A DNA stretch of 64,000 nt from Alphaproteobacteria bacterium (GCA_028822585.1 JAPKDL010000007.1:1-64000), one strand, 5' to 3'. Counted from the stretch's first letter, positions 36,950 to 45,914 are shown. Notes: generated by a model not told the origin, from the sequence alone. A program made the numbers and translations.

Positions 36950-37933
36950 ATGCAGCAGATGCGCCAATGGTGGGTTGTCCCGGGACGGGACGGTGGAGTC
37001 TCTGAACTGCGCACGGTCGTGATACCAGATCCGGGGCTTGGGCAGGTGCTGGTGCGCATCTCCGCCGCTGGTGTGAACCGTGGTGAGTTGATCGGCAGAG
37101 TTGGGTTGCGCTCCACTAACCCGAACGCGCGCGCCACCCCTACCGGTAATGAGTTTGCAGGCACGATTGCCGCTCTTGGTGAAGGTGTCAGCGGTTGGAC
37201 TATAGGCGCGTCAGTTATGGGCAGGTGCCAAGCCTGTCATGCGGAGTACACCGTGGCCGACGCCGCCGCGCTCATGCCAACGCCCGCCCACTTAAACGAC
37301 ACAGAAGCCGCCGCTATCCCTAATGTTTTCGTTACGGCCCATGACGCAATTGTCAGCGCTGCAGCGACTTCGCCTAACGATACGGTGTTAATTACCGCAG
37401 GCTCATCTGGGGTTGGAACCGCAGCAATTCAAATTGCCAAGCATTTAGGCTGCCATCAGGTGCTAGCCACGACCACTACCAAGGCCAAGACCGAAGGACT
37501 CACAGCGCTGGGCGCGACCGGGGTGATCGACACCACTTCTGGAGGTTGGCCCAAGGAACTGGCCGATCGGTTCGGAAGTGTAGATGTGGTGATTGACCAA
37601 GTGGGTGGTGGCTTGTTTGAAGGACTGTTGCAAACTATGGCGATTAAAGGCCGCTACGTGAGCGTTGGACGGAACGATGGCGCCAAAGCGGTCATCGACT
37701 TGGATCTGGTGGCGCGACAACGGCTGAAGCTAATTGGAGTTACGTTTCGCACCCGATCTGCTGCAGAAGCCCTGGCGTGCAGCACTCGGTTCGCACAGGA
37801 ACTTCTGGGAGCGTTTACGCCTAACGGCCTTCAACCTGTGTTAGACCGCTGCTTTCCCTTAGCTGATTTGCCCGCGGCCCACGCCTACATGATCAGCAAT
37901 AGCCAAATTGGGAAAATCGTTATAACGCCCTGA
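36950..37933 (+). CDS. zinc-free MDR / quinone oxidoreductase-like dehydrogenase
   Basis: NAD(P)H-dependent oxidoreductase of the quinone reductase group. N-terminal groES-like fold has GLGQVLVRISAAGVNRGELI and GNEFAGTIAALGEGVSGW; the nucleotide motif is TAGSSGVGTAAIQIAKHLG. No catalytic zinc cysteines in the usual positions. ATG 36950 is preferred to ATG 36917 because the family starts just before the first strand, but neither has a strong ribosome site. It is 27 bases from the TauD-like gene, so both should be co-transcribed. Confidence 0.82.
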   Translation: MQQMRQWWVVPGRDGGVSELRTVVIPDPGLGQVLVRISAAGVNRGELIGRVGLRSTNPNARATPTGNEFAGTIAALGEGVSGWTIGASVMGRCQACHAEYTVADAAALMPTPAHLNDTEAAAIPNVFVTAHDAIVSAAATSPNDTVLITAGSSGVGTAAIQIAKHLGCHQVLATTTTKAKTEGLTALGATGVIDTTSGGWPKELADRFGSVDVVIDQVGGGLFEGLLQTMAIKGRYVSVGRNDGAKAVIDLDLVARQRLKLIGVTFRTRSAAEALACSTRFAQELLGAFTPNGLQPVLDRCFPLADLPAAHAYMISNSQIGKIVITP

Positions 37934-37960
37934 CTCAATTCGTGCAGAAGGAAATGCTCC

Positions 37961-38803
37961 ATGACCGACACAACTGCCCTGTCACAAACAGAAACCGTGC
38001 AGAGCAAGGCTGACGTCGTTCAGGTAACTGCGCTCACTGGCTCCATCGGTGCGGCGATTTCAGGTGTTCGCCTTACCAATATCAATGATGATCAGTTCGT
38101 GGCGATCCGCACAGCATTTCACGAATATTGTATGTTGGTCTTTCGTGACCAGTTTCTTTCGGTTGAGGAACATGTTGCTTTTACCGCCCGGTGGGGGGAG
38201 TTCGGATTTAATAAGATGAGTCCACAATTGGACGATTATCCCATGGTCCTGCCCCTCTCGAATCGGGGCAAAAGCAAGGCAGTCACCGAAAATTGGCACT
38301 ACGACTCGACCTTCATGACTGAACCTCCAGCTATAACGACGCTTTCGGCCCGTGATATCCCGGTAGGCGGCGACACTATGTGGAGCAACCAATACCTAGC
38401 CTACGAAACCCTGTCACCCGGCTTGAAAGCCATGCTGGCCGGTGTCCGGGCCGAGTTTACTGGTACGCGGCTGGCTAAACTGTACGGCCTGGATCAGGTG
38501 CCGCGTTGTCTGCATCCGGTCGTTCGCACTCACCCTGAAACAGGGCGAAAGGCGCTCTATATTGGCAAACCTGGGGACACCGTTCCTCGATTCGAAGGCA
38601 TGACGCCGACAGAAAGCGAGCCCCTTCTGCGCTTCCTCTATGAGCATTCTGCCCAACCGGACCACATCTACCGACATCAGTGGCGCAATGGTGACCTCGT
38701 GATGTGGGATAACCGCTGCACAATGCACTATGCTGTGCACGATTACGGGAATGAGATGAGGGAGCTTCATCGCGTCACCATCTCGGGTGACCGACCGGTT
38801 TAA
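37961..38803 (+). CDS. TauD/TfdA-family Fe(II)/2-oxoglutarate dioxygenase
   Basis: 280 residues with the iron-binding facial triad: His113 and Asp115 in ENWHYDSTF, and the distal His256 in CTMHYAVHDY, followed by Arg (MRELHR) for 2-oxoglutarate. An AAGGAAA ribosome site precedes the ATG. Members hydroxylate taurine, phenoxyacetates or other acids, often starting their breakdown. With an oxidoreductase before it and a nitronate monooxygenase nearby it suggests cargo for using an unusual organic compound. Confidence 0.88.
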   Translation: MTDTTALSQTETVQSKADVVQVTALTGSIGAAISGVRLTNINDDQFVAIRTAFHEYCMLVFRDQFLSVEEHVAFTARWGEFGFNKMSPQLDDYPMVLPLSNRGKSKAVTENWHYDSTFMTEPPAITTLSARDIPVGGDTMWSNQYLAYETLSPGLKAMLAGVRAEFTGTRLAKLYGLDQVPRCLHPVVRTHPETGRKALYIGKPGDTVPRFEGMTPTESEPLLRFLYEHSAQPDHIYRHQWRNGDLVMWDNRCTMHYAVHDYGNEMRELHRVTISGDRPV

Positions 38804-38879
38804 CCCGCACCTATAGATGCGGAGAATGAGCGGATCGGAATTTAACTCGGCGCATAATAGCTAAGCCCTTGGAAACAAA

Positions 38880-38925
38880 TGGTGCTGCCTGGGTGACTTG
38901 AACACTCGACCCCCGCATTACGAAT
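38880..38925 (-). pseudogene. 3' half of a tRNA-Thr (anticodon CGU) gene, likely old attachment site
   Basis: On the minus strand, the 46 bases from the anticodon loop to CCA read as tRNA-Thr(CGU): loop TTCGTAA, stem TGCGG, variable loop, T-arm around TTCAAGT and acceptor strand AGGCAGC with ACCA. The 5' half (acceptor GCTGCCT, D-arm) is missing upstream, where the sequence diverges at the anticodon stem. Elements that integrate into tRNA genes leave just such 3' halves. Confidence 0.65.
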
Positions 38926-39074
38926 ATACGGTGCCAAGGTTCTTGAAATGTTCATACATCTATTTTTGTACCTAAAAACAGTATATTATCGGGAAAATTA
39001 ACGTTCAACCTCAAGCGTAATATTCCCAAATATTTCTGCACGATTACACAGGAATTGCACACAAGCTCACTCTC

Positions 39075-39163
39075 CCCTGGAACTCGTTATATTTCGTCAA
39101 ATAGCGATTCCGTGCATTCCCGCAGACGCTTCGTTCCTTACTATTGGTTACCCACGAGATGCT
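39075..39163 (+). repeat. diverged intergenic repeat, copy B
   Basis: Partner of copy A at about 36718-36803; see there. It lies about 240 bases before the nitronate monooxygenase-like gene. Confidence 0.6.
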
Positions 39164-39404
39164 ATCGACGGGTCTCATACCAGCCAACCACGTTTGTCGG
39201 ATAATGTATTTATTATCTCTTGATGTCCCGTAGCGTGCTCGCCTGGGGGTCCGCTATCACCGGAAATACCGGACGTGAAACGCTGGCGCCCACCACAGCC
39301 AGGTGTGGCCAAAAGAAGGCATTCAATTCATCGCGAAAACAGATAGACTCGTCGCGCGTAGATTCAGTCTTTAAGATATCCGGGACAACATTGGAGGGCA
39401 CGAT

Positions 39405-40460
39405 ATGTGGTCGAGAAATGCGCTAACCAAACGACTCAATCTCGAGTGGCCGATTCTTCAAGCGCCGATGGGCAATCTCTCCACGCCTAGCCTAGCCGCC
39501 GCCGTGAGCAATGCTGGTGGCCTTGGCGGAATCGGCATGTGGGGTTTTTCTGCAGATGACGCCGAACGGCGCATTGCCGGTTTTCGCCAGCAGAGCGGTG
39601 GGGCCCTGAACGTCAATTATCCACTGTGGGATGATCCGGGAGACCTTACCGGCGTCGGTCAGGAAATGTGCCGGCGTCTTCAGGCCTTCTACGATGAAAG
39701 TGGACTTGGCGCGATGCCCGAACCGGTAGGCTCCGGCGGCACCGTCGATGCCGAACATCTCGCCATGCTCAAGCACGTCAAGCCAGAGGTCGTGAGCTTT
39801 CACTTCGCCCTGCCTGAACCCGAGGTGCTGCGGGAAATCAAGTCAGCGGGGATATATACGATCGCTAGTGCCACGACCGTTGCCGAAGCGAGAATTCTCG
39901 AGGAGAGCGGGATCAACGCCGTTATTGCGCAAGGCATCGAAGCGGGCGGCCATCGCGGCACTTTCACGGGCGTCGATATCGCTATGCAGCCGGGGTTGTT
40001 TGCCTTGCTGCCCCAGGTCGTCGACGCGGTCACCGTGCCGGTCATCGCGGCGGGCGGGATCGCCGACGGCCGTACAGTTGCGGCGGCTTTGGTTCTCGGT
40101 GCCAGCGCGGTGCAGCTCGGCACGGCGTTCCTGCGCTGCGAGGAAGCGAACGTACCCGATGACCATAGAGCGGCGCTTGGCAAAGCCGATGATGCCTCGA
40201 CAGTGGTATCTTCCGTGGTTTCGGGTCGCCCGGCGAGGTTTATCCGGAACCGGCTGATCGACGAGCTGTCGCAATCGGAACCGTTGCCGTTTCCGGCGCA
40301 ATTGAGCATTACGACGCCGCTACGCGCCTCCGGCGACCCGGAACTCGGCTCATTGTTCTCCGGCCAGTCGGCGGCGCTGACCCGTGATATGCCAGCCGGC
40401 GAGCTGGTAAAGACGCTGGCCTCGGAGACCGGGGTGTGCTTGAAGCAGTTTGGGTCCTGA
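39405..40460 (+). CDS. nitronate monooxygenase (2-nitropropane dioxygenase) family
   Basis: FMN-dependent TIM-barrel enzyme that oxidises nitronates or propionate 3-nitronate. Family marks are WPILQAPMGNLSTPSLAAAV at the N-terminus, VIAQGIEAGGHRGTF with the catalytic His, and PVIAAGGIADGRTVAAAL with LGASAVQLGTAFL for phosphate binding. It is the last gene of the island before the right attachment repeat. The two upstream genes may use related substrates, but this gene has its own upstream region. Confidence 0.9.
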   Translation: MWSRNALTKRLNLEWPILQAPMGNLSTPSLAAAVSNAGGLGGIGMWGFSADDAERRIAGFRQQSGGALNVNYPLWDDPGDLTGVGQEMCRRLQAFYDESGLGAMPEPVGSGGTVDAEHLAMLKHVKPEVVSFHFALPEPEVLREIKSAGIYTIASATTVAEARILEESGINAVIAQGIEAGGHRGTFTGVDIAMQPGLFALLPQVVDAVTVPVIAAGGIADGRTVAAALVLGASAVQLGTAFLRCEEANVPDDHRAALGKADDASTVVSSVVSGRPARFIRNRLIDELSQSEPLPFPAQLSITTPLRASGDPELGSLFSGQSAALTRDMPAGELVKTLASETGVCLKQFGS

Positions 40461-40510
40461 TAGGGGCGTTGGTGTACACTATCGATGGTGGAGACTAAGT
40501 GGGTATAACG

Positions 40511-40663
40511 ATGTTGAAGAAGCGGCAATTGCGGCGGTTGTGGGAAGACGAAGAGAAGATACGGACCGTTGCGCAGACGTGGGTTGCGATCTCCAGCCGA
40601 GATGTTGGTAAATTCAATAATCAGCCAACGGAGCTTCCAACCGCAGATCCGGAAAAGCCGTGA
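40511..40663 (+). pseudogene. possible transposase N-terminal remnant
   Basis: A 50-codon frame begins MLKKRQLRRLWEDEEKIRTV, which resembles the RRRWSDEEKxRIVAET opening of IS66/IS3-type OrfA transposases. After about 25 residues the likeness ends. Its place next to the right attachment repeat fits a mobile relic. The match is short, so this is a weak call. Confidence 0.3.
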
Positions 40664-40668
40664 GTACT

Positions 40669-40687
40669 AATCTCATCGCCCGCTCCA
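40669..40687 (+). repeat. right attachment repeat of genomic island
   Basis: Same 19 bases as the 3' end of the tRNA-Gly gene at 36346-36364. The bases around it also match, with three differences in 36. Only the tRNA tail is copied here, so it is not a second tRNA. Confidence 0.8.
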
Positions 40688-40737
40688 ATATTTTCAATAT
40701 CTTAGAGAATTTTAGTGGCTCGCTTATTTTGGCCTAG

Positions 40738-41065
40738 CAAGTACAAACCGTGCGTTCATCGAGCGGGGTGGCAGACGCCGCAAATCTCATGCGCGGCTTG
40801 GTCGATGCCAACAAAGCGTTGTACAGCGACGATCTCGAGACGATCGAAGAATACTATCAAGGCTCATGGTTCTTTGATCTTAACCCGGAAGTGCCGCTCG
40901 AGTATCGTCCGCCCCAGGGTGATGGGTGATGTACTTGTTGCCTACATTGAAGGTGCTGCCGCCGGCACGGTCGCAATCTGCAGAATGGACACGGTCTCTA
41001 CGGGAAAACTCCCGAGGAGCCAGCGGTTGCAAAACCGGTTAGGCGAAAAACCGCGCCGTCGGTAG
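40738..41065 (+). pseudogene. GNAT-family acetyltransferase pseudogene
   Basis: The first frame reads SDDLETIEEYYQGSWFFDLN and VPLEYRPPQGD, then a stop. A perfect tandem copy of GGTGATG (40918-40924 and 40925-40931) shifts the frame; removing one copy joins it to VLVAYIEGAAAGTVAICRMD in the next frame, the expected central strands of a GNAT enzyme. The acetyl-CoA-binding part (Q/RxxGxG/A) is lost. No start codon is clear. Confidence 0.7.
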
Positions 41066-41139
41066 GCGCGCTTCGCAAAAGGGGTGCTAACTTAGCGGAA
41101 CTCATTACGCGCGCCAACATTACGAATGGTTCTGAGACT

Positions 41140-42264
41140 CTAATCGGCCTCCGGACCGCGTGACCATAGCCTGATGTTTTTGTAGATTCGGACATTGACG
41201 TCGGCGCGCATGCCGGGGGTCAGGTTTGGGGGTGGATTTTCCAGGGAGATGCGGACGGGGACGCGTTCTACTGACCCACCCAATTTGCGAGATCCGGCGC
41301 CTCCGCCCCCGCCGCCGCCCATTTTGGCGGTTGTGATGCTGCCAATATGACGGACGGCGCCGTAGAAGTCGCGAAACGGATACGCGTCGAGATTGATGAG
41401 CACTTCCTGGCCCACCGAGACATGGCGAATCTGGCTTTCGTCGATATTCGCTTCGATCCAGTATGATTTTGGATCGTGCAGCATCAGGATGTTGACGCCG
41501 TCTTCAAGATATTCGCCCTTGAATTTGCGGATCGTTCCGACGACGCCGTCGATCGGGCTGGTGATGTGCCGGTAGCTCAACGCCAGTTCCTCTTTTTTGA
41601 TGAGATCCTTGATCTGGTCCTGTTTGACGCCGGATATTGTTATTTTTGCGTCCAGGACATCGAGACGTTTTCGGGCGGCCGTAAGTTGACCTCGTTCTTT
41701 TTTCGCCACGGCGATTTTTCCACTGAACAGGGATTTGGCACCGCGCAGCACTAAAATCTTGTCCTGTTCGGCGTTCAGCGTTGTTTCCGGTGTTAATTTT
41801 TTGTTGAAGAGCACGGTGACGCGGCGCAGATTTTTGCGCGCGAGCGCAAGCCGCTCTCGAATGGCTTGATGTTCGTGCTGCAACGCCCGAATTTTTTCCC
41901 GCTGCGTTGCGAGCTTTGACGTGAGTTCCGCCTCAAAGGCGGCTTTTTCTGTCGTCAGGCTGGACTGATTGGCGATTTCAAGCGCCAAGTCGGTTTTCAA
42001 AGACTCGATATTTAATTTGATATCGTCCTGAACCAGCGTAATAAGGCGTTGGCCTTTTTTGACCGCGCCGCCTTCCTGGACCAGGACAGAATCGATTTTC
42101 CCATCCACTTGGGCGGAAATATTGGTAAAATCGGTCTGGACGCTGGCGTTGCTTTCATAGACATGCGTGAACCAGTAAAAGACCTCATAGGACAGTAAGA
42201 GCGCCCCGCCGATCAGGCCGATGCCGATTGCAACCTTTAATTTCGCCTTAAAATCCAATATCAA
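41140..42264 (-). CDS. HlyD-family membrane-fusion protein
   Basis: Periplasmic adaptor of a tripartite or MFS-type efflux system. One membrane helix (VAIGIGLIGGALLLSYEVFY) is followed by a lipoyl-like half (VDGKIDSVLVQEGGAVKKGQ), a long helical hairpin of about 150 residues, and the second half-motif RHITSPIDGVVGTI. A glycine run (GGGGGGGAG) lies in the beta-barrel part. It is divergent from an MFS gene, so both could form one exporter. The substrate is unknown. Confidence 0.88.
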   Translation of the reverse strand: MILDFKAKLKVAIGIGLIGGALLLSYEVFYWFTHVYESNASVQTDFTNISAQVDGKIDSVLVQEGGAVKKGQRLITLVQDDIKLNIESLKTDLALEIANQSSLTTEKAAFEAELTSKLATQREKIRALQHEHQAIRERLALARKNLRRVTVLFNKKLTPETTLNAEQDKILVLRGAKSLFSGKIAVAKKERGQLTAARKRLDVLDAKITISGVKQDQIKDLIKKEELALSYRHITSPIDGVVGTIRKFKGEYLEDGVNILMLHDPKSYWIEANIDESQIRHVSVGQEVLINLDAYPFRDFYGAVRHIGSITTAKMGGGGGGGAGSRKLGGSVERVPVRISLENPPPNLTPGMRADVNVRIYKNIRLWSRGPEAD

Positions 42265-42420
42265 AGTCTCTTGCGTTGGGTAGCGCGGAACAAAACAGCC
42301 AATTTTCGCAAACAGCCATTTTAAAGGGAGCGCGCCTTCGTAATGCGATCAATTTCCGAGCAAGTCAACGACGGCGCGGTTTCAACCGCCCCGCCGCGAC
42401 GGTTCTTGGGCCTGCGTTAG

Positions 42421-43680
42421 ATGGCTGTTGTAACGGCACCAGACGACAAGGCACCCGCCACGCGCGCCGTGATGGGTGCGCTGTTCCGAAACCCGAATTA
42501 CCTAGCCATTTGGTTGCTGGGCAGCCTTACCGGGTTTATTCGCTGGTTTCAACTTCTGGCGTTGGGCGTTTACACCTTTGAGATCACAGGCTCCCCGCTT
42601 TTGGTGTCGATAGTGCCAATTCTTTGGGGGTCGCCATTGGCGATTTTCGGACCGATCATTGGCGGGGTCGCCGACCGGGTTGACCGCAAATACTTGTTGG
42701 GTGGTTCCCTCATAATGATTCTCCTGGTCGCAATAACGATGGCGTCGTTGGCGTATTCGGGAGGTTTGACGATCACGCATATCTTTGTCGCATCGGTGCT
42801 GTCGGGGTTGTTCTGGGCGACAGATATGCCAATCCGGCGGCGTCTGTTGGGCGATGTCGCGGGAGATTACATTGCCACCGCAATGAGTTTCGACGCCGCC
42901 ACCAACAGTGCGACTCGTATGTTGGGCCCGCTGCTGGGTGGTGTGATGCTGCAAGTGGTGGGCATTACCGGTGTGTTCGTGCTCAGCTCATCGGTCTATG
43001 CAATCAGTCTCTTTTTAATCTTCGTGACGAAATTACCGGCGCCGGGCGTGCGTTTGACGCAAACGGCGTTGATTCATGATTTGATCGCTGGAATCCGGTT
43101 TGTTCTGGGCAATTGGGAACTCCGCCGGGTGCTGGCGATCACCGTCGTGTTCAATGTCTGGGGTTTTCCCTTCAGCGCGATGATCCCGATCCTGGGTAAG
43201 GAGCGACTGGGACTCGACCCGCTGCAGGTTGGGTTTTTGTCGAGCCTGGAAGGTTTTGGCGCGTTTATGGGCGCTTTGGTCGTGGCGGTGTATGCGACCC
43301 CGCCAAATTTTGCGCGCATTTTCATATGGGGCTCTGTGATCTATCTCTCTATGATCTTTTATCTTGGCGTCTTATCCCTTGTCGCAGGGGGGCCAAATCA
43401 CTCGTTCATCGCCGCCGCGCTGTCTTTGACGGTCATGGGATTGGCCGGAGCCTGCTTCGGGACAATGCAGAGCGTCCTCACCTATCTTTGTGCGAAACCG
43501 GAATATCGCAGTCGGGTGTTTGGCGTGTTGGCGCTATGCATCGGCACGGGACCCCTCGGGTTTCTAAACGTCGGCTGGCTGGCCGAGATCTACGGCGTGC
43601 CAGCCGCAATGCTGATAATATCCGCCGAGGGTCTGTTCGCAATTCTTTTACTGTGGATTTATGGGGTCCTAAGCCGGTGA
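42421..43680 (+). CDS. MFS transporter (EntS-like MFS_3 group)
   Basis: 419 residues with about 11-12 membrane segments. The A-like motif between helices 2 and 3 reads GGVADRVDRKYLLGGSL. The closest visible style is the EntS/arabinose-efflux group rather than the 14-helix EmrB group. It sits 156 bases from the divergent HlyD-type gene, hinting at a shared control region and perhaps a joint export role. Confidence 0.88.
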   Translation: MAVVTAPDDKAPATRAVMGALFRNPNYLAIWLLGSLTGFIRWFQLLALGVYTFEITGSPLLVSIVPILWGSPLAIFGPIIGGVADRVDRKYLLGGSLIMILLVAITMASLAYSGGLTITHIFVASVLSGLFWATDMPIRRRLLGDVAGDYIATAMSFDAATNSATRMLGPLLGGVMLQVVGITGVFVLSSSVYAISLFLIFVTKLPAPGVRLTQTALIHDLIAGIRFVLGNWELRRVLAITVVFNVWGFPFSAMIPILGKERLGLDPLQVGFLSSLEGFGAFMGALVVAVYATPPNFARIFIWGSVIYLSMIFYLGVLSLVAGGPNHSFIAAALSLTVMGLAGACFGTMQSVLTYLCAKPEYRSRVFGVLALCIGTGPLGFLNVGWLAEIYGVPAAMLIISAEGLFAILLLWIYGVLSR

Positions 43681-43732
43681 TGCGCCGTCGCCAATCTTAA
43701 CATCCCTCAGGTAGTATCCCTACGCCTTGCAT

Positions 43733-43745
43733 CCCTCCGTGAGGG
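43733..43745 (+). terminator. short hairpin downstream of the MFS gene
   Basis: CCCTCCGTGAGGG forms a 5-bp stem with a 3-base loop. No T-run follows, so it is a weak terminator candidate at best. A related CCCTCAGG occurs about 30 bases earlier. Confidence 0.2.
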
Positions 43746-43778
43746 ACACTAGTTTAAATACAGTGTTGGAAATGTAGT

Positions 43779-44999
43779 TTGGAAAAACCCTTGTTAACCG
43801 GAAAGCGCGTCTTGTTGATAATTGCGGGTGGAGTCGCGGCGTTTAAGAGCCTCGATTTGATCCGCCGTCTGCGTGAACAGGGTGCCGCGGTGCGCTGTGT
43901 CTTAACGGAAGGCGGGGCAGCGTTTGTGACGCCCTTATCGGTGTCCGCATTAAGCGAGGACAAAGTCTACACGAGTCTCTTTTCGCTGACCGATGAAGCG
44001 GAAATGGGTCATATCCAACTCTCCAGGGATGCAGACCTTCTTCTGGTCGTGCCCGCCACGGCGGATATCATGGCAAAAATGGCGGCCGGTCTCGCCACGG
44101 ACTTGGCGACGACGGCGTTGCTGGCGACGGATAAGCCGGTCATGGTCGTCCCTGCGATGAACGTGCGTATGTGGGAACATGCCGCGACGCAAGCAAATGT
44201 AGCCACCTTGGAATTGCGCGGTGTGCTGCGTGTCGGCCCAGTTGAGGGCGATATGGCCTGCGGCGAATATGGCTTTGGGCGCATGGTCGACGTGCCCGAC
44301 ATCGTCGCGGCTGTCTCGGCGCATTTTAAGGGCGATTCCAATCCACTTAAGGGCCGTCGCGCGATGGTGACCAGCGGGCCCACCTATGAGGCCATCGACC
44401 CCGTGCGCTATATTGCCAACAGGTCTTCGGGAAAACAGGGACACGCAATCGCCGCGGCGTTGGCGGGATTAGGCGCGCAAACAACACTCATCAGTGGGCC
44501 GACGAAATTGCCCGACCTTGCGGGCGTGACCACCGTTCATATTGAATCCGCACGTGACATGCTGGTGGCGTGCGAAGCTGCCTTGCCGTCGGATATCGCC
44601 ATCTGCGCGGCGGCTGTGTCCGATTGGCGCATGGCAAGTGAAGCGGTGCAAAAACTCAAGAAACATGGCGGCGAACCGCCCGACCTTACGTTGACGGAAA
44701 ACCCTGATATTTTGAAACACCTGTCGGGCCCCGGTCCCCGGCGCCCGCAATTGGTGGTTGGCTTTGCGGCGGAAACCGAAAATGTCGTCGCCAATGCGCG
44801 GGCTAAGATCGACCGAAAAAAATGTGACTGGATCCTGGCCAATGATGTTTCACCAGATTCAGGTGTTTTTGGCGGCGATGCGAACACCATTCACTTTATC
44901 AACGCGGACCAGGCCGAAGCTTGGCCGAAAATGAGCAAAACTGATGTGGCCGCCCGCCTCGCGGCTCGGATCGCGGCTCATCTGAATGGAAAACCATGA
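43779..44999 (+). CDS. coaBC: phosphopantothenoylcysteine decarboxylase / phosphopantothenate-cysteine ligase
   Basis: Bifunctional enzyme for two steps of coenzyme A synthesis. The CoaC half has the catalytic His in [20 protein letters not shown] and the Cys loop [13 protein letters not shown]. The CoaB half has [20 protein letters not shown] and the dimer/CTP region. The start is a TTG at 43779; no better ATG or GTG fits the domain start. Stop overlaps the dut start by 4 bases. Confidence 0.93.
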   Translation: MEKPLLTGKRVLLIIAGGVAAFKSLDLIRRLREQGAAVRCVLTEGGAAFVTPLSVSALSEDKVYTSLFSLTDEAEMGHIQLSRDADLLLVVPATADIMAKMAAGLATDLATTALLATDKPVMVVPAMNVRMWEHAATQANVATLELRGVLRVGPVEGDMACGEYGFGRMVDVPDIVAAVSAHFKGDSNPLKGRRAMVTSGPTYEAIDPVRYIANRSSGKQGHAIAAALAGLGAQTTLISGPTKLPDLAGVTTVHIESARDMLVACEAALPSDIAICAAAVSDWRMASEAVQKLKKHGGEPPDLTLTENPDILKHLSGPGPRRPQLVVGFAAETENVVANARAKIDRKKCDWILANDVSPDSGVFGGDANTIHFINADQAEAWPKMSKTDVAARLAARIAAHLNGKP

Positions 45000-45454
45000 C
45001 CATGTTTGATGTCGCTGTCTCCCGTTTGCCCCATGGCGCAGATTTGGCCTTGCCGGCGTATGCAACGCCGGGCAGCGCGGGGCTCGATCTTCTGGCGGCG
45101 ATTTCGGATGATATATCGCTGGTGCCGGGATCACGCGTGTTAATGCCGACGGGCTTGGCGATTGCGTTGCCCGAAGGGTATGAGGCGCAAGTGCGGCCCC
45201 GGTCCGGTTTGGCGCTGAAAAACGGCGTCACGGTCTTGAACAGCCCCGGCACCATCGATGCGGATTACCGGGGCGAAATCGGTGTCATCTTAATTAATCA
45301 CGGGGACGCGCCATTCGTTGTGACCCGGGGTATGCGAATCGCGCAACTGATCGTGGCCCCGGTGACTCAATTGTCCTGGGTGGAAACCGCCGAATTGCCG
45401 ACCACGACGCGCGGGACGGGTGGATATGGCTCGACAGGAATGAAAGGAGCCTGA
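44996..45454 (+). CDS. dut: dUTP diphosphatase
   Basis: Trimeric dUTPase that keeps uracil out of DNA and supplies dUMP. All five motifs are visible: [43 protein letters not shown] and [10 protein letters not shown]. The ATG overlaps the coaBC stop. The coaBC-dut order is a common proteobacterial pairing. Confidence 0.95.
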   Translation: MTMFDVAVSRLPHGADLALPAYATPGSAGLDLLAAISDDISLVPGSRVLMPTGLAIALPEGYEAQVRPRSGLALKNGVTVLNSPGTIDADYRGEIGVILINHGDAPFVVTRGMRIAQLIVAPVTQLSWVETAELPTTTRGTGGYGSTGMKGA

Positions 45455-45458
45455 CGGG

Positions 45459-45914
45459 ATGCTGCGTCTGACGAAAAAACTTATCTTCGCCATCGATGCC
45501 GTTGTTGATATTGCCTATAACGCGTCGGAAGAACCGGTACAAAGCCGTGAAATCGCGCAACGTCAGGGAATTCCTCGTCGATACCTAGAACAAGTGCTGC
45601 AACATTTGGTGCGGGCGCGCATTTTGCGGGGTGTTCGGGGGCCGCGCGGCGGCTACCGGCTGGCGCGGGAACGGCGGCGCATCTCCATTGGTGAAATCAC
45701 GCGTCTGGTCGCAGAAATGGAGGGCAACACGGACCCGTTGGAGGAACCCGTTGGGTCTGAACTGGGCCGCGCGGTACTGCATCCGCTGTGGCTGGAGTTG
45801 CAAGAGGATGCAATCCTTAAACTCGACAAGGTCAGTATCGCCGAACTCTGCACGCGCGCGCAGGCGTCTGGCGTCGAATGCAATTCTGCCAACCAGTTTA
45901 ATTTTATGATCTGA
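45459..45914 (+). CDS. Rrf2-family transcriptional regulator
   Basis: Winged-helix regulator of 151 residues: KLIFAIDAVVDIAYNASEEP, the recognition helix IPRRYLEQVLQHLVRARIL and the wing GPRGGYRLARERR. The three clustered cysteines that bind a [2Fe-2S] cluster in IscR are missing; only Cys in ELCTRAQASGVEC remain near the end. It lies just before cysK, so it may control cysteine synthesis like CymR. That role is inferred from position. Confidence 0.88.
   Translation: MLRLTKKLIFAIDAVVDIAYNASEEPVQSREIAQRQGIPRRYLEQVLQHLVRARILRGVRGPRGGYRLARERRRISIGEITRLVAEMEGNTDPLEEPVGSELGRAVLHPLWLELQEDAILKLDKVSIAELCTRAQASGVECNSANQFNFMI

Larger units (their letters stand above)
38804..39404. other. central gene-free segment of the island
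   Basis: Six hundred bases without a believable gene. It contains the 3' half of a tRNA-Thr gene on the minus strand (38880-38925) and repeat copy B (39075-39163). The stretch 38940-39060 is A+T-rich. The two features suggest a seam between two acquired pieces. Confidence 0.55.
40461..41139. other. right end of island and adjoining decayed DNA
   Basis: No intact gene. In order it holds a short transposase-like frame (40511-40663), the right tRNA-Gly repeat (40669-40687), an acetyltransferase pseudogene (40738-41065), and an open segment reading GLYGKTPEEPAVAKPVRRKT on another frame up to a stop at about 41162. The last segment looks like protein but is unrecognised. Confidence 0.5.

Noticed and set aside
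39800-40528. 242-codon minus-strand frame
   Set aside because: Shadow of the nitronate monooxygenase gene; composition of a reversed coding frame.
40660-40695. Second tRNA-Gly gene
   Set aside because: Only the T-arm and acceptor 3' strand are present; no D-arm, anticodon arm or 5' acceptor strand. It is an attachment repeat.
41281-41335. Short repeat of GCC/CCG units
   Set aside because: This codes the glycine run in the HlyD-type protein and needs no other explanation.
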